Source: Mycobacterium szulgai (GTDB lineage: Bacteria > Actinomycetota > Actinomycetes > Mycobacteriales > Mycobacteriaceae). From it: a stretch of DNA of 64,000 nt. The notes under the pieces were generated by a model, which searched no databases, was not told the origin of the DNA, and saw only the letters and a program-made list of their open reading frames with translations. Location: NCBI RefSeq assembly GCF_002116635.1, contig NZ_LQPW01000010.1, forward strand, positions 62,001 to 126,000, in the 5' to 3' direction. Positions 40,108 through 48,904 of the stretch are shown in pieces (the stretch's first letter is position 1; the number at the start of each line of letters is the position of its first letter). The position numbers and the translations under genes were made by a program.

Positions 40108-41760
40108 ATGTCTTTTCTGATAGCCGTTCCGGAGTTGCTGGGCGTAGCGGCAAGGGATCTGGAAAACGTCGCAGCGACGCTGAACTCGGCCAACCTGGCC
40201 GCAGCACTCCCCACCACAGGCTTGGCGGCCGCCGGCGGTGACGAGATATCGACGGCAATCGTGGCGGTGTTTGGCAGCCACGCCCTGCAATATCAGGGAC
40301 TCAGTGCCCAAGCAAACTCGTTTCATCAGCAGTTTGTCCGCGCATTGAGCAGCGCCGCAGGACAGTACGCCGTTGCCGAGGCGCTCAACACTTCCCCACT
40401 GCAAAGCGCGCTGGATCTGATCAACGCGCCCACCCAGACACTGCTGAACCGGCCGCTGATCGGAAACGGCGCCAATGGCAGCAGTCCCGGTCAGCCCGGC
40501 GGCGCCGGCGGGCTGTTGTACGGCAACGGCGGTAACGGCGCGCCCGGGACGAACGCTGGAGTCGCCGGCGGAGCCGGCGGCGCCGCGGGATTGATCGGCA
40601 ATGGCGGCAACGGCGGCGCCGGCGGGCCCGGCGCGGCCGGCGGTTCCGGCGGAAGCGGCGGCTGGCTGTATGGCAACGGCGGCAGCGGCGGCGCCGGAGG
40701 GGCGGCGCTGCCGGCCGCGACCGGCTTCAACGGGTCCAATGGCGGGGCCGGCGGTGCCGGTGGAGCCGCCGGTTTGTGGGGCACCGGCGGGGCCGGCGGT
40801 GCGGCGGGATTGTTCGGCGCCGGCGGACAAGGTGGCGCCGGCGGGACCGGCGGGCTTACCGGGCTCGCTCGCAGCGGCCAGGGTGGCGCCGGCGGTGACG
40901 GCGGCGGTGGCGGGTGGCTGTACGGAAATGCCGGGGCCGGCGGCCAGGGAGGCGACGGCGGGACGGCAACCTACAGCGGCACCGGCGGCGGACTTGTCAT
41001 CGGCGTGACAGCCGGCAGTGGCGGCGCCGGCGGAGCCGGCGGCGCCGCCGGGCTGCTCGGTGCCGGCGGAGCCGGAGGTGGCGGTGGTGCCGGCGGATTG
41101 TGCGCCAACCAGGCAGCAGGTGACGGTGGCCAGGGCGGCGACGGTGGTCGCGGCGGTTGGCTATACGGCACCGCCGGTTCGGGCGGGCAGGGCGGCGTCG
41201 GCGGCAGCGCGACATTCAACACCGGCAAAGGCACAACCACCACTGGTTTTGCGGGCGGCAACGGCGGCGCGGGCGGCAGCGGAGGTGCCGCGGGGCTGTT
41301 CGGAGTTGGCGGATCTGGCGGCTCAGGCGGAGCCGGAGCGCAAAGCGGAAGCGCGGCCGGCGGGAGCGGCGGGGCGGGCGGCACCGGCGGCGCGGGCGGA
41401 ATGCTTTTCGGCACCGGCGGTATCGGTGGGCATGGCGGGGTCGGCGGAGATGGCCTCAATGAACCGGGTGGCGCCGAAGGCACCGGCGGTAACGGCGGTA
41501 ACGGCGGCAGCGGCGGAGTCGGCGGGCTGTACGGCAATGGCGGCGCGGGCGGCGCCGGTGGCGGCGGTGGCACAACCTATCTGGATGGGTTGAGCGGCGG
41601 CAATGGCGGCAATGGCGGCAACGGCGGGGCCGCACAGGTGATCGGCGCAGGCGGTACCGGCGGGTCCGGCGGCGTCGGCGGCATCGCCGGGCCAGGCGCC
41701 AATAACGGCGAAAATGGGCAAGCCGGCGTCACCGGTACCGACGGCCTGCTGGCCGGTTAA
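40108..41760 (+). CDS. PE_PGRS family protein, second copy
   Basis: A 550-residue protein: PE domain at about residues 1-95 (SFLIAVPELLGVAARDLENVAATLN ... LPTTGLAAAGGDEISTAIVAVFGSHALQYQGLSAQANSFHQQFVRAL), linker RPLIGNGANG, then a PGRS domain of GGxGG repeats. The repeats contain several W/L-containing blocks (GGSGGWLYGNGG, GGAAGLFGVGG). Expected to be secreted by ESX-5 and surface-located. Its own SD is weak, in contrast to the strong AGGAGG of the vestigial PE start upstream. It is convergent with etfA and ends inside a perfect palindrome. Confidence 0.95.
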   Translation: MSFLIAVPELLGVAARDLENVAATLNSANLAAALPTTGLAAAGGDEISTAIVAVFGSHALQYQGLSAQANSFHQQFVRALSSAAGQYAVAEALNTSPLQSALDLINAPTQTLLNRPLIGNGANGSSPGQPGGAGGLLYGNGGNGAPGTNAGVAGGAGGAAGLIGNGGNGGAGGPGAAGGSGGSGGWLYGNGGSGGAGGAALPAATGFNGSNGGAGGAGGAAGLWGTGGAGGAAGLFGAGGQGGAGGTGGLTGLARSGQGGAGGDGGGGGWLYGNAGAGGQGGDGGTATYSGTGGGLVIGVTAGSGGAGGAGGAAGLLGAGGAGGGGGAGGLCANQAAGDGGQGGDGGRGGWLYGTAGSGGQGGVGGSATFNTGKGTTTTGFAGGNGGAGGSGGAAGLFGVGGSGGSGGAGAQSGSAAGGSGGAGGTGGAGGMLFGTGGIGGHGGVGGDGLNEPGGAEGTGGNGGNGGSGGVGGLYGNGGAGGAGGGGGTTYLDGLSGGNGGNGGNGGAAQVIGAGGTGGSGGVGGIAGPGANNGENGQAGVTGTDGLLAG

Positions 41761-41772
41761 CCGGCCAGCAGG
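41745..41772. terminator. Perfect 28-bp palindrome, bidirectional terminator
   Basis: CCTGCTGGCCGGTT (41745-41758) followed directly by its reverse complement (41759-41772). It contains the PE_PGRS TAA stop and lies 9 bp from the etfA stop, so it probably terminates both convergent transcripts. Confidence 0.75.
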
Positions 41773-41781
41773 GCTACAAAC

Positions 41782-42738
41782 TCAGCCCTTGCGGGCCTTG
41801 ATCGCGTCGGTCAGCTGCGGTGCCACCTTGAACAGGTCACCGACCACGCCGTAGTCGGCGATCTCGAAGATCGGCGCCTCTTCGTCCTTGTTGACCGCGA
41901 CGATGGTCTTGGACGTCTGCATGCCTGCGCGGTGCTGGATGGCACCGGAAATGCCCAGCGCGATGTAGAGCTGCGGCGACACCGTCTTACCGGTCTGGCC
42001 CACCTGGAACTGGCCCGGGTAGTAGCCGGAGTCGACCGCGGCGCGCGAAGCGCCCACAGCCGCCCCCAGCGAGTCGGCCAGCGCCTCGACCACGCTGAAG
42101 TTCTCCGCACTGCCCACACCGCGGCCACCCGACACCACGACCGTGGCTTCGGTCAGCTCCGGCCGGTCGCCGGCAACCGCGGGCTCACGCGAAGTGACCT
42201 TGGTGGCGTTCTCGGCGGGAGCTGGCACCTCCACGTTCACCTGCTCCCCTGCACCGGCCTGCGGCTCGGCGTCAACGGCGCCGGCCCGAACGGTGATCAC
42301 CGGAGTGTCGCCATTAGCGTGCGCGTCGACGGTGAACGCGCCTCCGAAGATGGAGTGGACGCCCACCCCGCCCTCTTTCACCTCGACGACGTCGACCAGG
42401 AGCCCCGATCCGATGCGGGCTGCGAGCCGGCCGGCGATCTCCTTGCCGTCCGCGGAGGCCGCCAGCAGCACGCCGGCCGGCGACGCCGATTCGGCCAAGG
42501 ATGCCAGGACGTCGACGACCGGAGTGATCAGATACTGGTCGACGACGTCGGACTCGGCGACGTAGATCTTGGCGGCACCAGCCGCCTTGAGTCCGTCGAT
42601 CAGCGGGGCGGCCGTGCCCGGGGAGCCCACGACCACAGCGGACGGCTCGCCCAGCACCCGGGCGGCGGTGATCAGTTCGGCGCTGACCTTCTTCAGCGCG
42701 CCTTCGGCGTGCTCAACGAGCACCAGTACTTCAGCCAT
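41782..42738 (-). CDS. etfA: Electron transfer flavoprotein alpha subunit
   Basis: A 318-residue FAD-binding subunit of the heterodimeric ETF that carries electrons from acyl-CoA dehydrogenases to the respiratory chain. The FAD signature is complete near the C-terminus: [39 protein letters not shown] and [23 protein letters not shown]. It follows etfB by 34 bp (M. tuberculosis fixA-fixB, Rv3029c-Rv3028c) and has the same length. Confidence 0.97.
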   Translation of the reverse strand: MAEVLVLVEHAEGALKKVSAELITAARVLGEPSAVVVGSPGTAAPLIDGLKAAGAAKIYVAESDVVDQYLITPVVDVLASLAESASPAGVLLAASADGKEIAGRLAARIGSGLLVDVVEVKEGGVGVHSIFGGAFTVDAHANGDTPVITVRAGAVDAEPQAGAGEQVNVEVPAPAENATKVTSREPAVAGDRPELTEATVVVSGGRGVGSAENFSVVEALADSLGAAVGASRAAVDSGYYPGQFQVGQTGKTVSPQLYIALGISGAIQHRAGMQTSKTIVAVNKDEEAPIFEIADYGVVGDLFKVAPQLTDAIKARKG

Positions 42739-42772
42739 GGTTTATTCGCTCTTCTCGTCTTAGGGGGCTCGT

Positions 42773-43564
42773 TTAGATGATCTTTTGACTGACCAGGTAC
42801 TGAGCGACCTGGTTGCCGCCCTCGCCCTCGTCGGTGACCTTCTCACCCGCGGTCTTGGGCGGTTTGGGTGTCGAGGACAGCACCGTCGAACCCGCATTGG
42901 CCAGCCCGACCTCGTCGCCCTCGACGCCGATCTCGGCCAAGGTCAGCACGGTCACTTCCTTCTTCTTGGCGGCCATGATGCCCTTGAAGGACGGGAAGCG
43001 CGGCTCGTTGATCTTCTCGTTGACGCTGACCACCGCGGGCAGCGTTGCCTCGAGCATGAAGACACCGTCGTCGGTCTCACGCTCGCCGGTGACCTTGCCA
43101 CCCTCGACAGACAATTTGCGCAGGTGGGTGAGCTGCGGCAGGCCCAGGTACTCGGCGATGATGGCCGGCACCGCGCCACCCACGCCGTCGGTGGCCTCGT
43201 TGCCGGCGATCACCAGCTCGGTGCCTTCGATGGTGCCAAGCGCGCGCGCCAGCGCCCATCCGGTCTGGATGACGTCGGAACCGTGCATGCCGTCGTCCTT
43301 GAGGTGGACGGCCTTGTCGGCGCCCATCGACAGCGCCTTGCGGATTGCCTCGGTGGCGCGCTCGGGGCCCGCGGTCAGCACAGTGACGGACCCTTCTCCG
43401 CCCTCCCGCTCACGGATTTGCAGCGCTTCTTCCACAGCGCGCTCGTTGATCTCGTCCAGCACCGCGTCGGCGGCCTCGCGGTCCAGCGTGTAGTCGCCGT
43501 CGGTCAGCTTGCGCTCCGACCAGGTGTCTGGGACCTGCTTGATCAGCACCACGATGTTCGTCAT
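42773..43564 (-). CDS. etfB: Electron transfer flavoprotein beta subunit
   Basis: A 263-residue partner of EtfA that binds AMP and contacts the dehydrogenases. Family motifs: IVVLIKQVPDTW at the N-terminus, LDEINERAVEEALQIRE, and the ETF-beta signature region VIAGNEATDGVGGAVPAIIAEYLGLPQLT. The ATG at 43564 was chosen; upstream frames lack similarity. First gene of etfB-etfA, divergent from the methyltransferase gene across 207 bp. Confidence 0.97.
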   Translation of the reverse strand: MTNIVVLIKQVPDTWSERKLTDGDYTLDREAADAVLDEINERAVEEALQIREREGGEGSVTVLTAGPERATEAIRKALSMGADKAVHLKDDGMHGSDVIQTGWALARALGTIEGTELVIAGNEATDGVGGAVPAIIAEYLGLPQLTHLRKLSVEGGKVTGERETDDGVFMLEATLPAVVSVNEKINEPRFPSFKGIMAAKKKEVTVLTLAEIGVEGDEVGLANAGSTVLSSTPKPPKTAGEKVTDEGEGGNQVAQYLVSQKII

Positions 43565-43648
43565 GGTTGTGGTTCGTCCTCCTCGAAGGCGTCCGCAGCG
43601 CTCGACTGCCGGACCTGGGTCACGCGATTCGCAACCGCACGCGGAGAT

Positions 43649-43664
43649 GTTACTAGACGGTAAC
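43649..43664. promoter_or_regulatory. Small inverted repeat upstream of etfB
   Basis: GTTAC-TAGACG-GTAAC, 85 bp upstream of the etfB ATG in the divergent etfB/methyltransferase region. Size fits a regulator site of the TetR type found near fatty-acid oxidation genes; the assignment is weak. Confidence 0.3.
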
Positions 43665-43771
43665 TTTGTGCAGACTGCCCTCACACCATAGCGGGTAGTG
43701 CTGGTCATTCCTTCCCCTGCACCCGGTGCCCGGTTCGCGAATCGGGTGCCAGGGGTTAGCCTGCCTTAGCA

Positions 43772-44581
43772 ATGAGCGCATTCGTTCCCGACGTTCCCCA
43801 CGACGTGCCCGCCGATACTTCGGGGGCCGTCGATACCGTGCTGACGCTGACGGGTGAGCGCACCATTCCCGACCTGGACATCGAGAATTACTGGTTTCGC
43901 CGCCACGAGGTGGTCTACGAACGGCTGGCACCCCGCTGCGCCGGCCGGGACGTGCTCGAAGCCGGCTGTGGCGAAGGTTACGGCGCCGATCTGATCGCCG
44001 GCGTCGCCCGCCGTGTCGTCGCGGTCGACTACGACGACGCCGCAGTGGCGCACGTGCGCAGCCGCTACCCGCGGGTCGAGGTGATGCAGGCAAACCTCGC
44101 CGAGCTGCCGCTGCCAGACGCGTCGGTGGACGTCGTGGTGAACTTTCAGGTCATCGAGCACCTGTGGGACCAGGGCCAGTTCGTGCGCGAGTGCGCGCGG
44201 GTACTGAGGCCCGCCGGGGTGCTGATGATGTCCACTCCCAACCGGATCACCTTCTCCCCCGGCCGCGACACCCCGATCAACCCCTTCCACACCCGCGAAC
44301 TCAATGCCGACGAGCTCACCGAGCTCCTGGTAGGCGGCGGCTTCACCGACGTGTCGATGAGCGGGCTGTTTCACGGCGCGCGGTTGCGGGAGATGGACGC
44401 GCGGCACGGCGGTTCGATCATCGACGCGCAGATCGCAATGGCGCTGGCCAGCGACGAGGGAGCGCCCTGGCCGCCCCAACTGGCCGCCGACGTCGCGGCG
44501 GTCACCACCGCCGACTTCGACATCAGCAGCCGCGATATCGACGAGAGCTTGGACCTCATTGCGATCGCGGTGCGCCCTTGA
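43772..44581 (+). CDS. SAM-dependent methyltransferase (Rv3030-like), MGLP cluster
   Basis: A 269-residue class I methyltransferase: SAM motif I DVLEAGCGEGYGADLIAGVA (about residues 53-72), the acidic residue at the end of strand 2 (VAVDYDDAAV) and LPDASVDVVVNFQVIEHLWD. By position it is the first gene of the cluster matching Rv3030-Rv3031-Rv3032, implicated in methylglucose lipopolysaccharide synthesis. The likely job is O-methylation of glucose units; the acceptor position is not readable. The TGA overlaps the next gene's TTG start by 4 bp. Confidence 0.9.
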   Translation: MSAFVPDVPHDVPADTSGAVDTVLTLTGERTIPDLDIENYWFRRHEVVYERLAPRCAGRDVLEAGCGEGYGADLIAGVARRVVAVDYDDAAVAHVRSRYPRVEVMQANLAELPLPDASVDVVVNFQVIEHLWDQGQFVRECARVLRPAGVLMMSTPNRITFSPGRDTPINPFHTRELNADELTELLVGGGFTDVSMSGLFHGARLREMDARHGGSIIDAQIAMALASDEGAPWPPQLAADVAAVTTADFDISSRDIDESLDLIAIAVRP

Positions 44582-46167
44582 GCACGGCGAGTTCCGGACC
44601 AGCCCCGGTGCCCGGGCTGTTCACCCTGGTCCTGCATACCCACCTGCCCTGGCTGGCCCATCACGGCCGCTGGCCGGTCGGCGAGGAATGGCTCTACCAG
44701 TCGTGGGCGGCGGCCTACCTGCCGCTGTTCCGGGTGCTGCAGACGCTGGCCGCCGAGGACCGCCACGGACTCATCACGCTAGGTATGACGCCGGTGGTCA
44801 ACGCCCAGCTGGACGACCCGTACTGCCTCGACGGAATGCACCACTGGCTGGCCAACTGGCGGCTGCGCGCCGAAGAGGCGGCCACCGTACGGACGGCACC
44901 CCGCTCGAAATCGGCCGGCTATCCGTCCTGCACACCAGAAGCATTGCGGGCCTTTGGAATTCGCGAGCGGGCCGAGGCCAGCCAGGCACTCGACGACTTC
45001 GCCACGCTGTGGCGCCACGGCGGCAGCCCGCTGTTGCGCGGCCTGATCGACGCCGGCACCGTGGAACTGCTCGGCGGGCCCTTGGCTCACCCGTTCCAAC
45101 CGTTGCTCACCGTGCGGCTGCGCGAATTCGCGCTGCGCGAAGGTCTAGCCGATGCACAGCAGCGGCTGGCGCACACCCCGACCGGTATCTGGGCTCCCGA
45201 ATGCGCCTACGCGCCGGGCCTGGAAACCGAGTACGCGGCTGCCGGCATTTCCCACTTCATGGTCGACGGTCCGTCACTGCACGGCGACACCGCGCTGGGC
45301 CGGCCGGTGGGCGCCAGCGACGTGGTGGCGTTCGGGCGCGACCTGCAGGTCAGCTACCGGGTGTGGTCGCCTAAATCCGGCTATCCCGGTCACGCCGCCT
45401 ACCGCGATTTCCACACCTACGACCACCTCACCGGCCTCAAACCGGCTCGGGTCACCGGGCGCAATGTGGCGTCGGACGCCAAGGCGCCCTACGACCCCGA
45501 GCGTGCCGACCGCGCCGTCGACGTTCACGTCGCCGACTTCGTCGACGTCGTGCGCAACCGGCTGCTCTCGGAGTCCGAGCGCATCGGGCGGCCCGCTCAC
45601 GTAGTCGCCGCCTTCGACACCGAACTGTTCGGTCACTGGTGGTACGAAGGCCCGACCTGGCTGCAGCGGGTGCTGCGCGCGTTGCCCGCAGCCGGGATAC
45701 GGGTGGGGACGCTGCGCGACGCGCTCAACGCTGGATACGTCGGCGAGGCCGTCGAATTGCCGCCCGGCTCTTGGGGTTCGGGCAAGGACTGGCAGGTGTG
45801 GAACGGCGACCAGGTGGCCGATCTGGTCCAGCTCAACAATGAAGTGGTCGATACGGCGTTGACCACGGTCGACAAGGCTCTTGCGCAGACGGCATCGCTG
45901 GACGGACCGCTACCCCGCGATCAAGTAGCCGACCAGATTCTGCGCGAAACACTGCTCACCGTTTCCAGCGACTGGCCGTTCATGGTGAGTAAGGACTCGG
46001 CGGCCGACTACGCCCGTTATCGCGCCCATCTGCACGCGCACGCCACCCGGGAGATCGCCGGGGCGCTGGCGTCGGGCCGCCGCGACAGCGCACAGCGCCT
46101 GGCCGAAGGGTGGAACCGCGCCGACGGCCTCTTCGGCGCTCTCGACGCAAGAAGGCTTCCCCGGTGA
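44578..46167 (+). CDS. GH57 family 1,4-alpha-glucan branching-type enzyme (Rv3031-like)
   Basis: A 529-residue glycoside hydrolase family 57 protein. Seen: the N-terminal barrel start LFTLVLHTHLPWLAHHGRWPVGEEWLY, the nucleophile motif GIWAPECAY (E208), the acid/base motif AFDTELFGHWW (D347) and the C-terminal helical domain with ETLLTVSSDWPFMVSKDSAADYA. Such enzymes introduce alpha-1,6 branches in alpha-glucans, here probably in methylglucose lipopolysaccharide. A TTG start at 44578 overlapping the methyltransferase TGA gives the right N-terminus. Confidence 0.93.
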   Translation: MSTASSGPAPVPGLFTLVLHTHLPWLAHHGRWPVGEEWLYQSWAAAYLPLFRVLQTLAAEDRHGLITLGMTPVVNAQLDDPYCLDGMHHWLANWRLRAEEAATVRTAPRSKSAGYPSCTPEALRAFGIRERAEASQALDDFATLWRHGGSPLLRGLIDAGTVELLGGPLAHPFQPLLTVRLREFALREGLADAQQRLAHTPTGIWAPECAYAPGLETEYAAAGISHFMVDGPSLHGDTALGRPVGASDVVAFGRDLQVSYRVWSPKSGYPGHAAYRDFHTYDHLTGLKPARVTGRNVASDAKAPYDPERADRAVDVHVADFVDVVRNRLLSESERIGRPAHVVAAFDTELFGHWWYEGPTWLQRVLRALPAAGIRVGTLRDALNAGYVGEAVELPPGSWGSGKDWQVWNGDQVADLVQLNNEVVDTALTTVDKALAQTASLDGPLPRDQVADQILRETLLTVSSDWPFMVSKDSAADYARYRAHLHAHATREIAGALASGRRDSAQRLAEGWNRADGLFGALDARRLPR

Positions 46168-46178
46168 ACGCCTCTTCC

Positions 46179-46240
46179 CGCGAGCGTGCGGGTCGGCACG
46201 CCGACACGCGGCTCTGGGCGGCATTCTGCGCACGCTCGCG
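46179..46240. terminator. Hairpin between the GH57 and GT4 genes
   Basis: Perfect 12-bp arms: CGCGAGCGTGCG at 46179-46190 and CGCACGCTCGCG at 46229-46240, with an inner Gly/Cys-codon-like GC-rich loop. CTAGTTTT follows shortly after. It may attenuate transcription into the glucosyltransferase gene or be a member of a repeated mycobacterial intergenic element. Confidence 0.6.
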
Positions 46241-46267
46241 ACCTAGTTTTGCCAGGGGGCTACGCCG

Positions 46268-47512
46268 GTGAAGATTTTGATGGTGTCGTGGGAGTACCCG
46301 CCGGTGGTCATCGGCGGGCTGGGCCGGCATGTGCACCACTTGTCGACCGCCCTGGCCGCTGCCGGTCACGACGTCGTCGTGCTGTCGCGCCGGCCCACGG
46401 GCACCGACCCCAGTACCCACCCGTCCTCCGACGAGATCAGCGAGGGCGTCCGGGTGATCGCGGCCGCCCAGGATCCACACGAGTTCAGCTTCGGCAACGA
46501 CATGATGGCCTGGACCCTGGCGATGGGCCACGCCATGGTGCGGGCGGGCCTGACCCTGAAACGGCATGGCAGCGACCGCCCGTGGCGCCCCGAGGTGGTG
46601 CATGCCCACGACTGGCTGGTCGCCCATCCCGCTATTGCTCTGTCCCAATTCTATGACGTGCCAATGGTTTCCACGATCCACGCGACGGAGGCCGGCCGGC
46701 ATTCGGGGTGGGTGAGCGGGCCGATCAGCCGTCAGGTGCATGCCGTCGAGTCGTGGCTGGTGCGCGAATCCGATTCGCTCATCACATGTTCGGCGTCGAT
46801 GCGCGACGAGATCACTGAGTTGTTCGGTCCGGGGCTGGCCGAGATCTCGGTGATTCGTAATGGGATCGACGCACGCCGCTGGCCGTTCGCCGCCCGTCGC
46901 CCACGCACCGGCTCCCCCGAGCTCCTCTACGTCGGACGGCTGGAGTACGAGAAGGGGGTACACGACGCGATCGCCGCGCTGCCCCGGATCAGACGTACGC
47001 ATCCCGGCACCACGCTGACCGTGGCCGGCGGCGGCACCCAACAGGACTGGCTCATCGAGCAGGCGCGTAAGCACAAGGTATTCAAGGCAACTCAGTTCGT
47101 CGGCCACCTCGAGCATGCCGAGCTGATGGCGGCATTGCACCGGGTGGACGCCGCCGTCCTGCCCAGCCACTACGAGCCGTTCGGGCTGGCCGCGCTGGAG
47201 GCCGCCGCCGCGGGCACCCCGCTGGTGACCTCGAACATCGGCGGTCTGGGCGAAGCGGTGATCAACGGCGTCACCGGAGTTTCCTGCCCGCCCCGCGACG
47301 TGGCCGCCCTGGCCGCCGCGGTCCGCACCGTGCTCGACGATCCGGCCGCCGCGCAACGGCACGCCCGCGCCGCCCGGGAGCGCCTGACCGCCGACTTCGA
47401 TTGGCAGACGGTGGCCAAGGAAACCGCGCAGGTGTACCTGGCCGCAAAGCGTGGCGAACGACAGCCGCAACCCCGGCTGCCCATAGTCGAGCACGCGTTG
47501 CCCGATCGCTAG
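46268..47512 (+). CDS. GT4 alpha-1,4-glucosyltransferase (Rv3032-like)
   Basis: A 414-residue glycosyltransferase of family GT4: N-terminal MKILMVSWEYPPVVIGGLGRHVHHL with the donor/acceptor glycine loop, linker SVIRNGIDARRWPF, and the C-terminal nucleotide-sugar motif EPFGLAALEAAAAGTPLV (E-x7-E). Rv3032, of the same length, is reported as an alpha-1,4-glucosyltransferase elongating methylglucose lipopolysaccharide (and glycogen). GTG start at 46268. A hairpin separates it from the GH57 gene, so expression may be partly independent. Confidence 0.94.
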   Translation: MKILMVSWEYPPVVIGGLGRHVHHLSTALAAAGHDVVVLSRRPTGTDPSTHPSSDEISEGVRVIAAAQDPHEFSFGNDMMAWTLAMGHAMVRAGLTLKRHGSDRPWRPEVVHAHDWLVAHPAIALSQFYDVPMVSTIHATEAGRHSGWVSGPISRQVHAVESWLVRESDSLITCSASMRDEITELFGPGLAEISVIRNGIDARRWPFAARRPRTGSPELLYVGRLEYEKGVHDAIAALPRIRRTHPGTTLTVAGGGTQQDWLIEQARKHKVFKATQFVGHLEHAELMAALHRVDAAVLPSHYEPFGLAALEAAAAGTPLVTSNIGGLGEAVINGVTGVSCPPRDVAALAAAVRTVLDDPAAAQRHARAARERLTADFDWQTVAKETAQVYLAAKRGERQPQPRLPIVEHALPDR

Positions 47513-47539
47513 CCGACCCGTACCGGTAACGTCGGGCTG

Positions 47540-48904
47540 ATGGGGCTGCAGTATGTGAGCGTGGTCGATGCGCCACTCGATGAGGTATTCGCCTGGCACG
47601 CTCGTCCTGGAGCGTTTCGCCGGCTGTCGCCGCCCTGGCAGCCGATGCGGTTGGTCACCGAGGCGGCATCGCTCAAGGACGGCCGGTCGACGCTGGCGTT
47701 TCCGGGCGGCATGCGCTGGGTCGCCGACCATCAGGCCGATTCTTATGATCCGCCAAGGCGTTTCGTCGACACCATCGGCAGCGACGGTCTGTCCTCACTG
47801 CCGCCCCGCATTGTCGGGCGGTGGCGGCATACCCATGAGTTCGAGGACGCCGGCGACAACCGCACTCGGGTCATCGATCGGGTGGACACGCCGGTACCCG
47901 GGTTCGCGCTGCGCGCCATGTTCGCCTACCGGCACCGTCAGCTGGCCGACGATCTTGCCGCCCACCGGCTGGCGGCCGAACATGGCCTGGCCCTGACAAC
48001 GGTCGCGGTGACGGGCTCGTCGGGACTGGTCGGTTCGGCGCTGGCGGCGTTCCTGAGCACCGGCGGCCACCGCGTCATCCGCCTGGTCCGGGGCAACCCA
48101 CGCAGCGAAGACGAGCGACGATGGAACACCGATGCTCCAGATCCGGATCTACTCGCCGGCGTCGATGCCGTGATCCACCTGGCCGGCGCCTCGATTGCCG
48201 GACGATTCAACGACAAGCACCGCAATGCCATCCGCGCCAGCAGAATTGGGCCGACGCGGCGGCTGGCCGAACTCGTGGCACCCACGCAGGTGTTCATCTC
48301 GGCGTCGGCGGTCGGGTACTACGGATACGACCGCGGCGACGAAGTCCTGACCGAGGACAGTGAGCGCGGCGACGGCTTTCTGGCCGACGTCGTCGCCGAT
48401 TGGGAGGACGCGACCACCCCGGCAGAGCAGACCGGGGCCCGGGTGGTGCGGGTGCGCACCGGTATCGTGCAATCCCCACTCGGCGGCACGCTACGGCTGA
48501 TGCGTCCGCTGTTCAGCGCTGGGCTCGGCGGCCGGCTGGGTGACGGCCAACAGTGGCTGTCCTGGATCGGTATCGACGATCTGGTCGACATCTATCACCG
48601 CGCGCTGTGGGACAGCTCGCTATCGGGTCCGGTGAACGCAGTTGCGCCGCAACCGGTTCGCAATGCCGACTACACCCGCACACTAGCCCAGGTGCTGCAC
48701 CGGCCCGCGGTCTTGCCGGTGCCGCCGCTGGGTCCTCGGCTATTGCTCGGCGCCCAGGGCGCGCGCGAACTCGCGTGCGCCAGCCAGCGGGTGAGTCCGG
48801 CCCGGTTGAACCGCGCCGGGCATCGGTTTCGCCACCCCGACCTCGAGTCGGCGTTGCGCCACATGCTTGGGCGTACCAAGTTCAGGGCACCCGCCGCACC
48901 GTAA
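47540..48904 (+). CDS. SRPBCC (cyclase/dehydrase-like) - TIGR01777 epimerase fusion protein
   Basis: A 454-residue two-domain protein. An N-terminal SRPBCC lipid-binding-type domain (YVSVVDAPLDEVFAWHARPGAFRRLSPPW, residues 4-32, to about 150) is fused to a TIGR01777/DUF1731 short-chain epimerase: VAVTGSSGLVGSALAAFL, DAVIHLAGASIAGRF, SASAVGYYG and C-terminal GARELACASQRVSPARLNRAGHRFRHPDLESAL. This family includes SulA-like cell-division factors in cyanobacteria; the substrate is unknown in mycobacteria. The ATG at 47540 follows the GT4 gene by 27 bp, so it may be co-transcribed. Confidence 0.88.
   Translation: MGLQYVSVVDAPLDEVFAWHARPGAFRRLSPPWQPMRLVTEAASLKDGRSTLAFPGGMRWVADHQADSYDPPRRFVDTIGSDGLSSLPPRIVGRWRHTHEFEDAGDNRTRVIDRVDTPVPGFALRAMFAYRHRQLADDLAAHRLAAEHGLALTTVAVTGSSGLVGSALAAFLSTGGHRVIRLVRGNPRSEDERRWNTDAPDPDLLAGVDAVIHLAGASIAGRFNDKHRNAIRASRIGPTRRLAELVAPTQVFISASAVGYYGYDRGDEVLTEDSERGDGFLADVVADWEDATTPAEQTGARVVRVRTGIVQSPLGGTLRLMRPLFSAGLGGRLGDGQQWLSWIGIDDLVDIYHRALWDSSLSGPVNAVAPQPVRNADYTRTLAQVLHRPAVLPVPPLGPRLLLGAQGARELACASQRVSPARLNRAGHRFRHPDLESALRHMLGRTKFRAPAAP

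Noticed and set aside
45980..47731. 583-codon open frame antisense to the GH57/GT4 genes
   Set aside because: Covers two well-conserved genes and has no recognisable domain.
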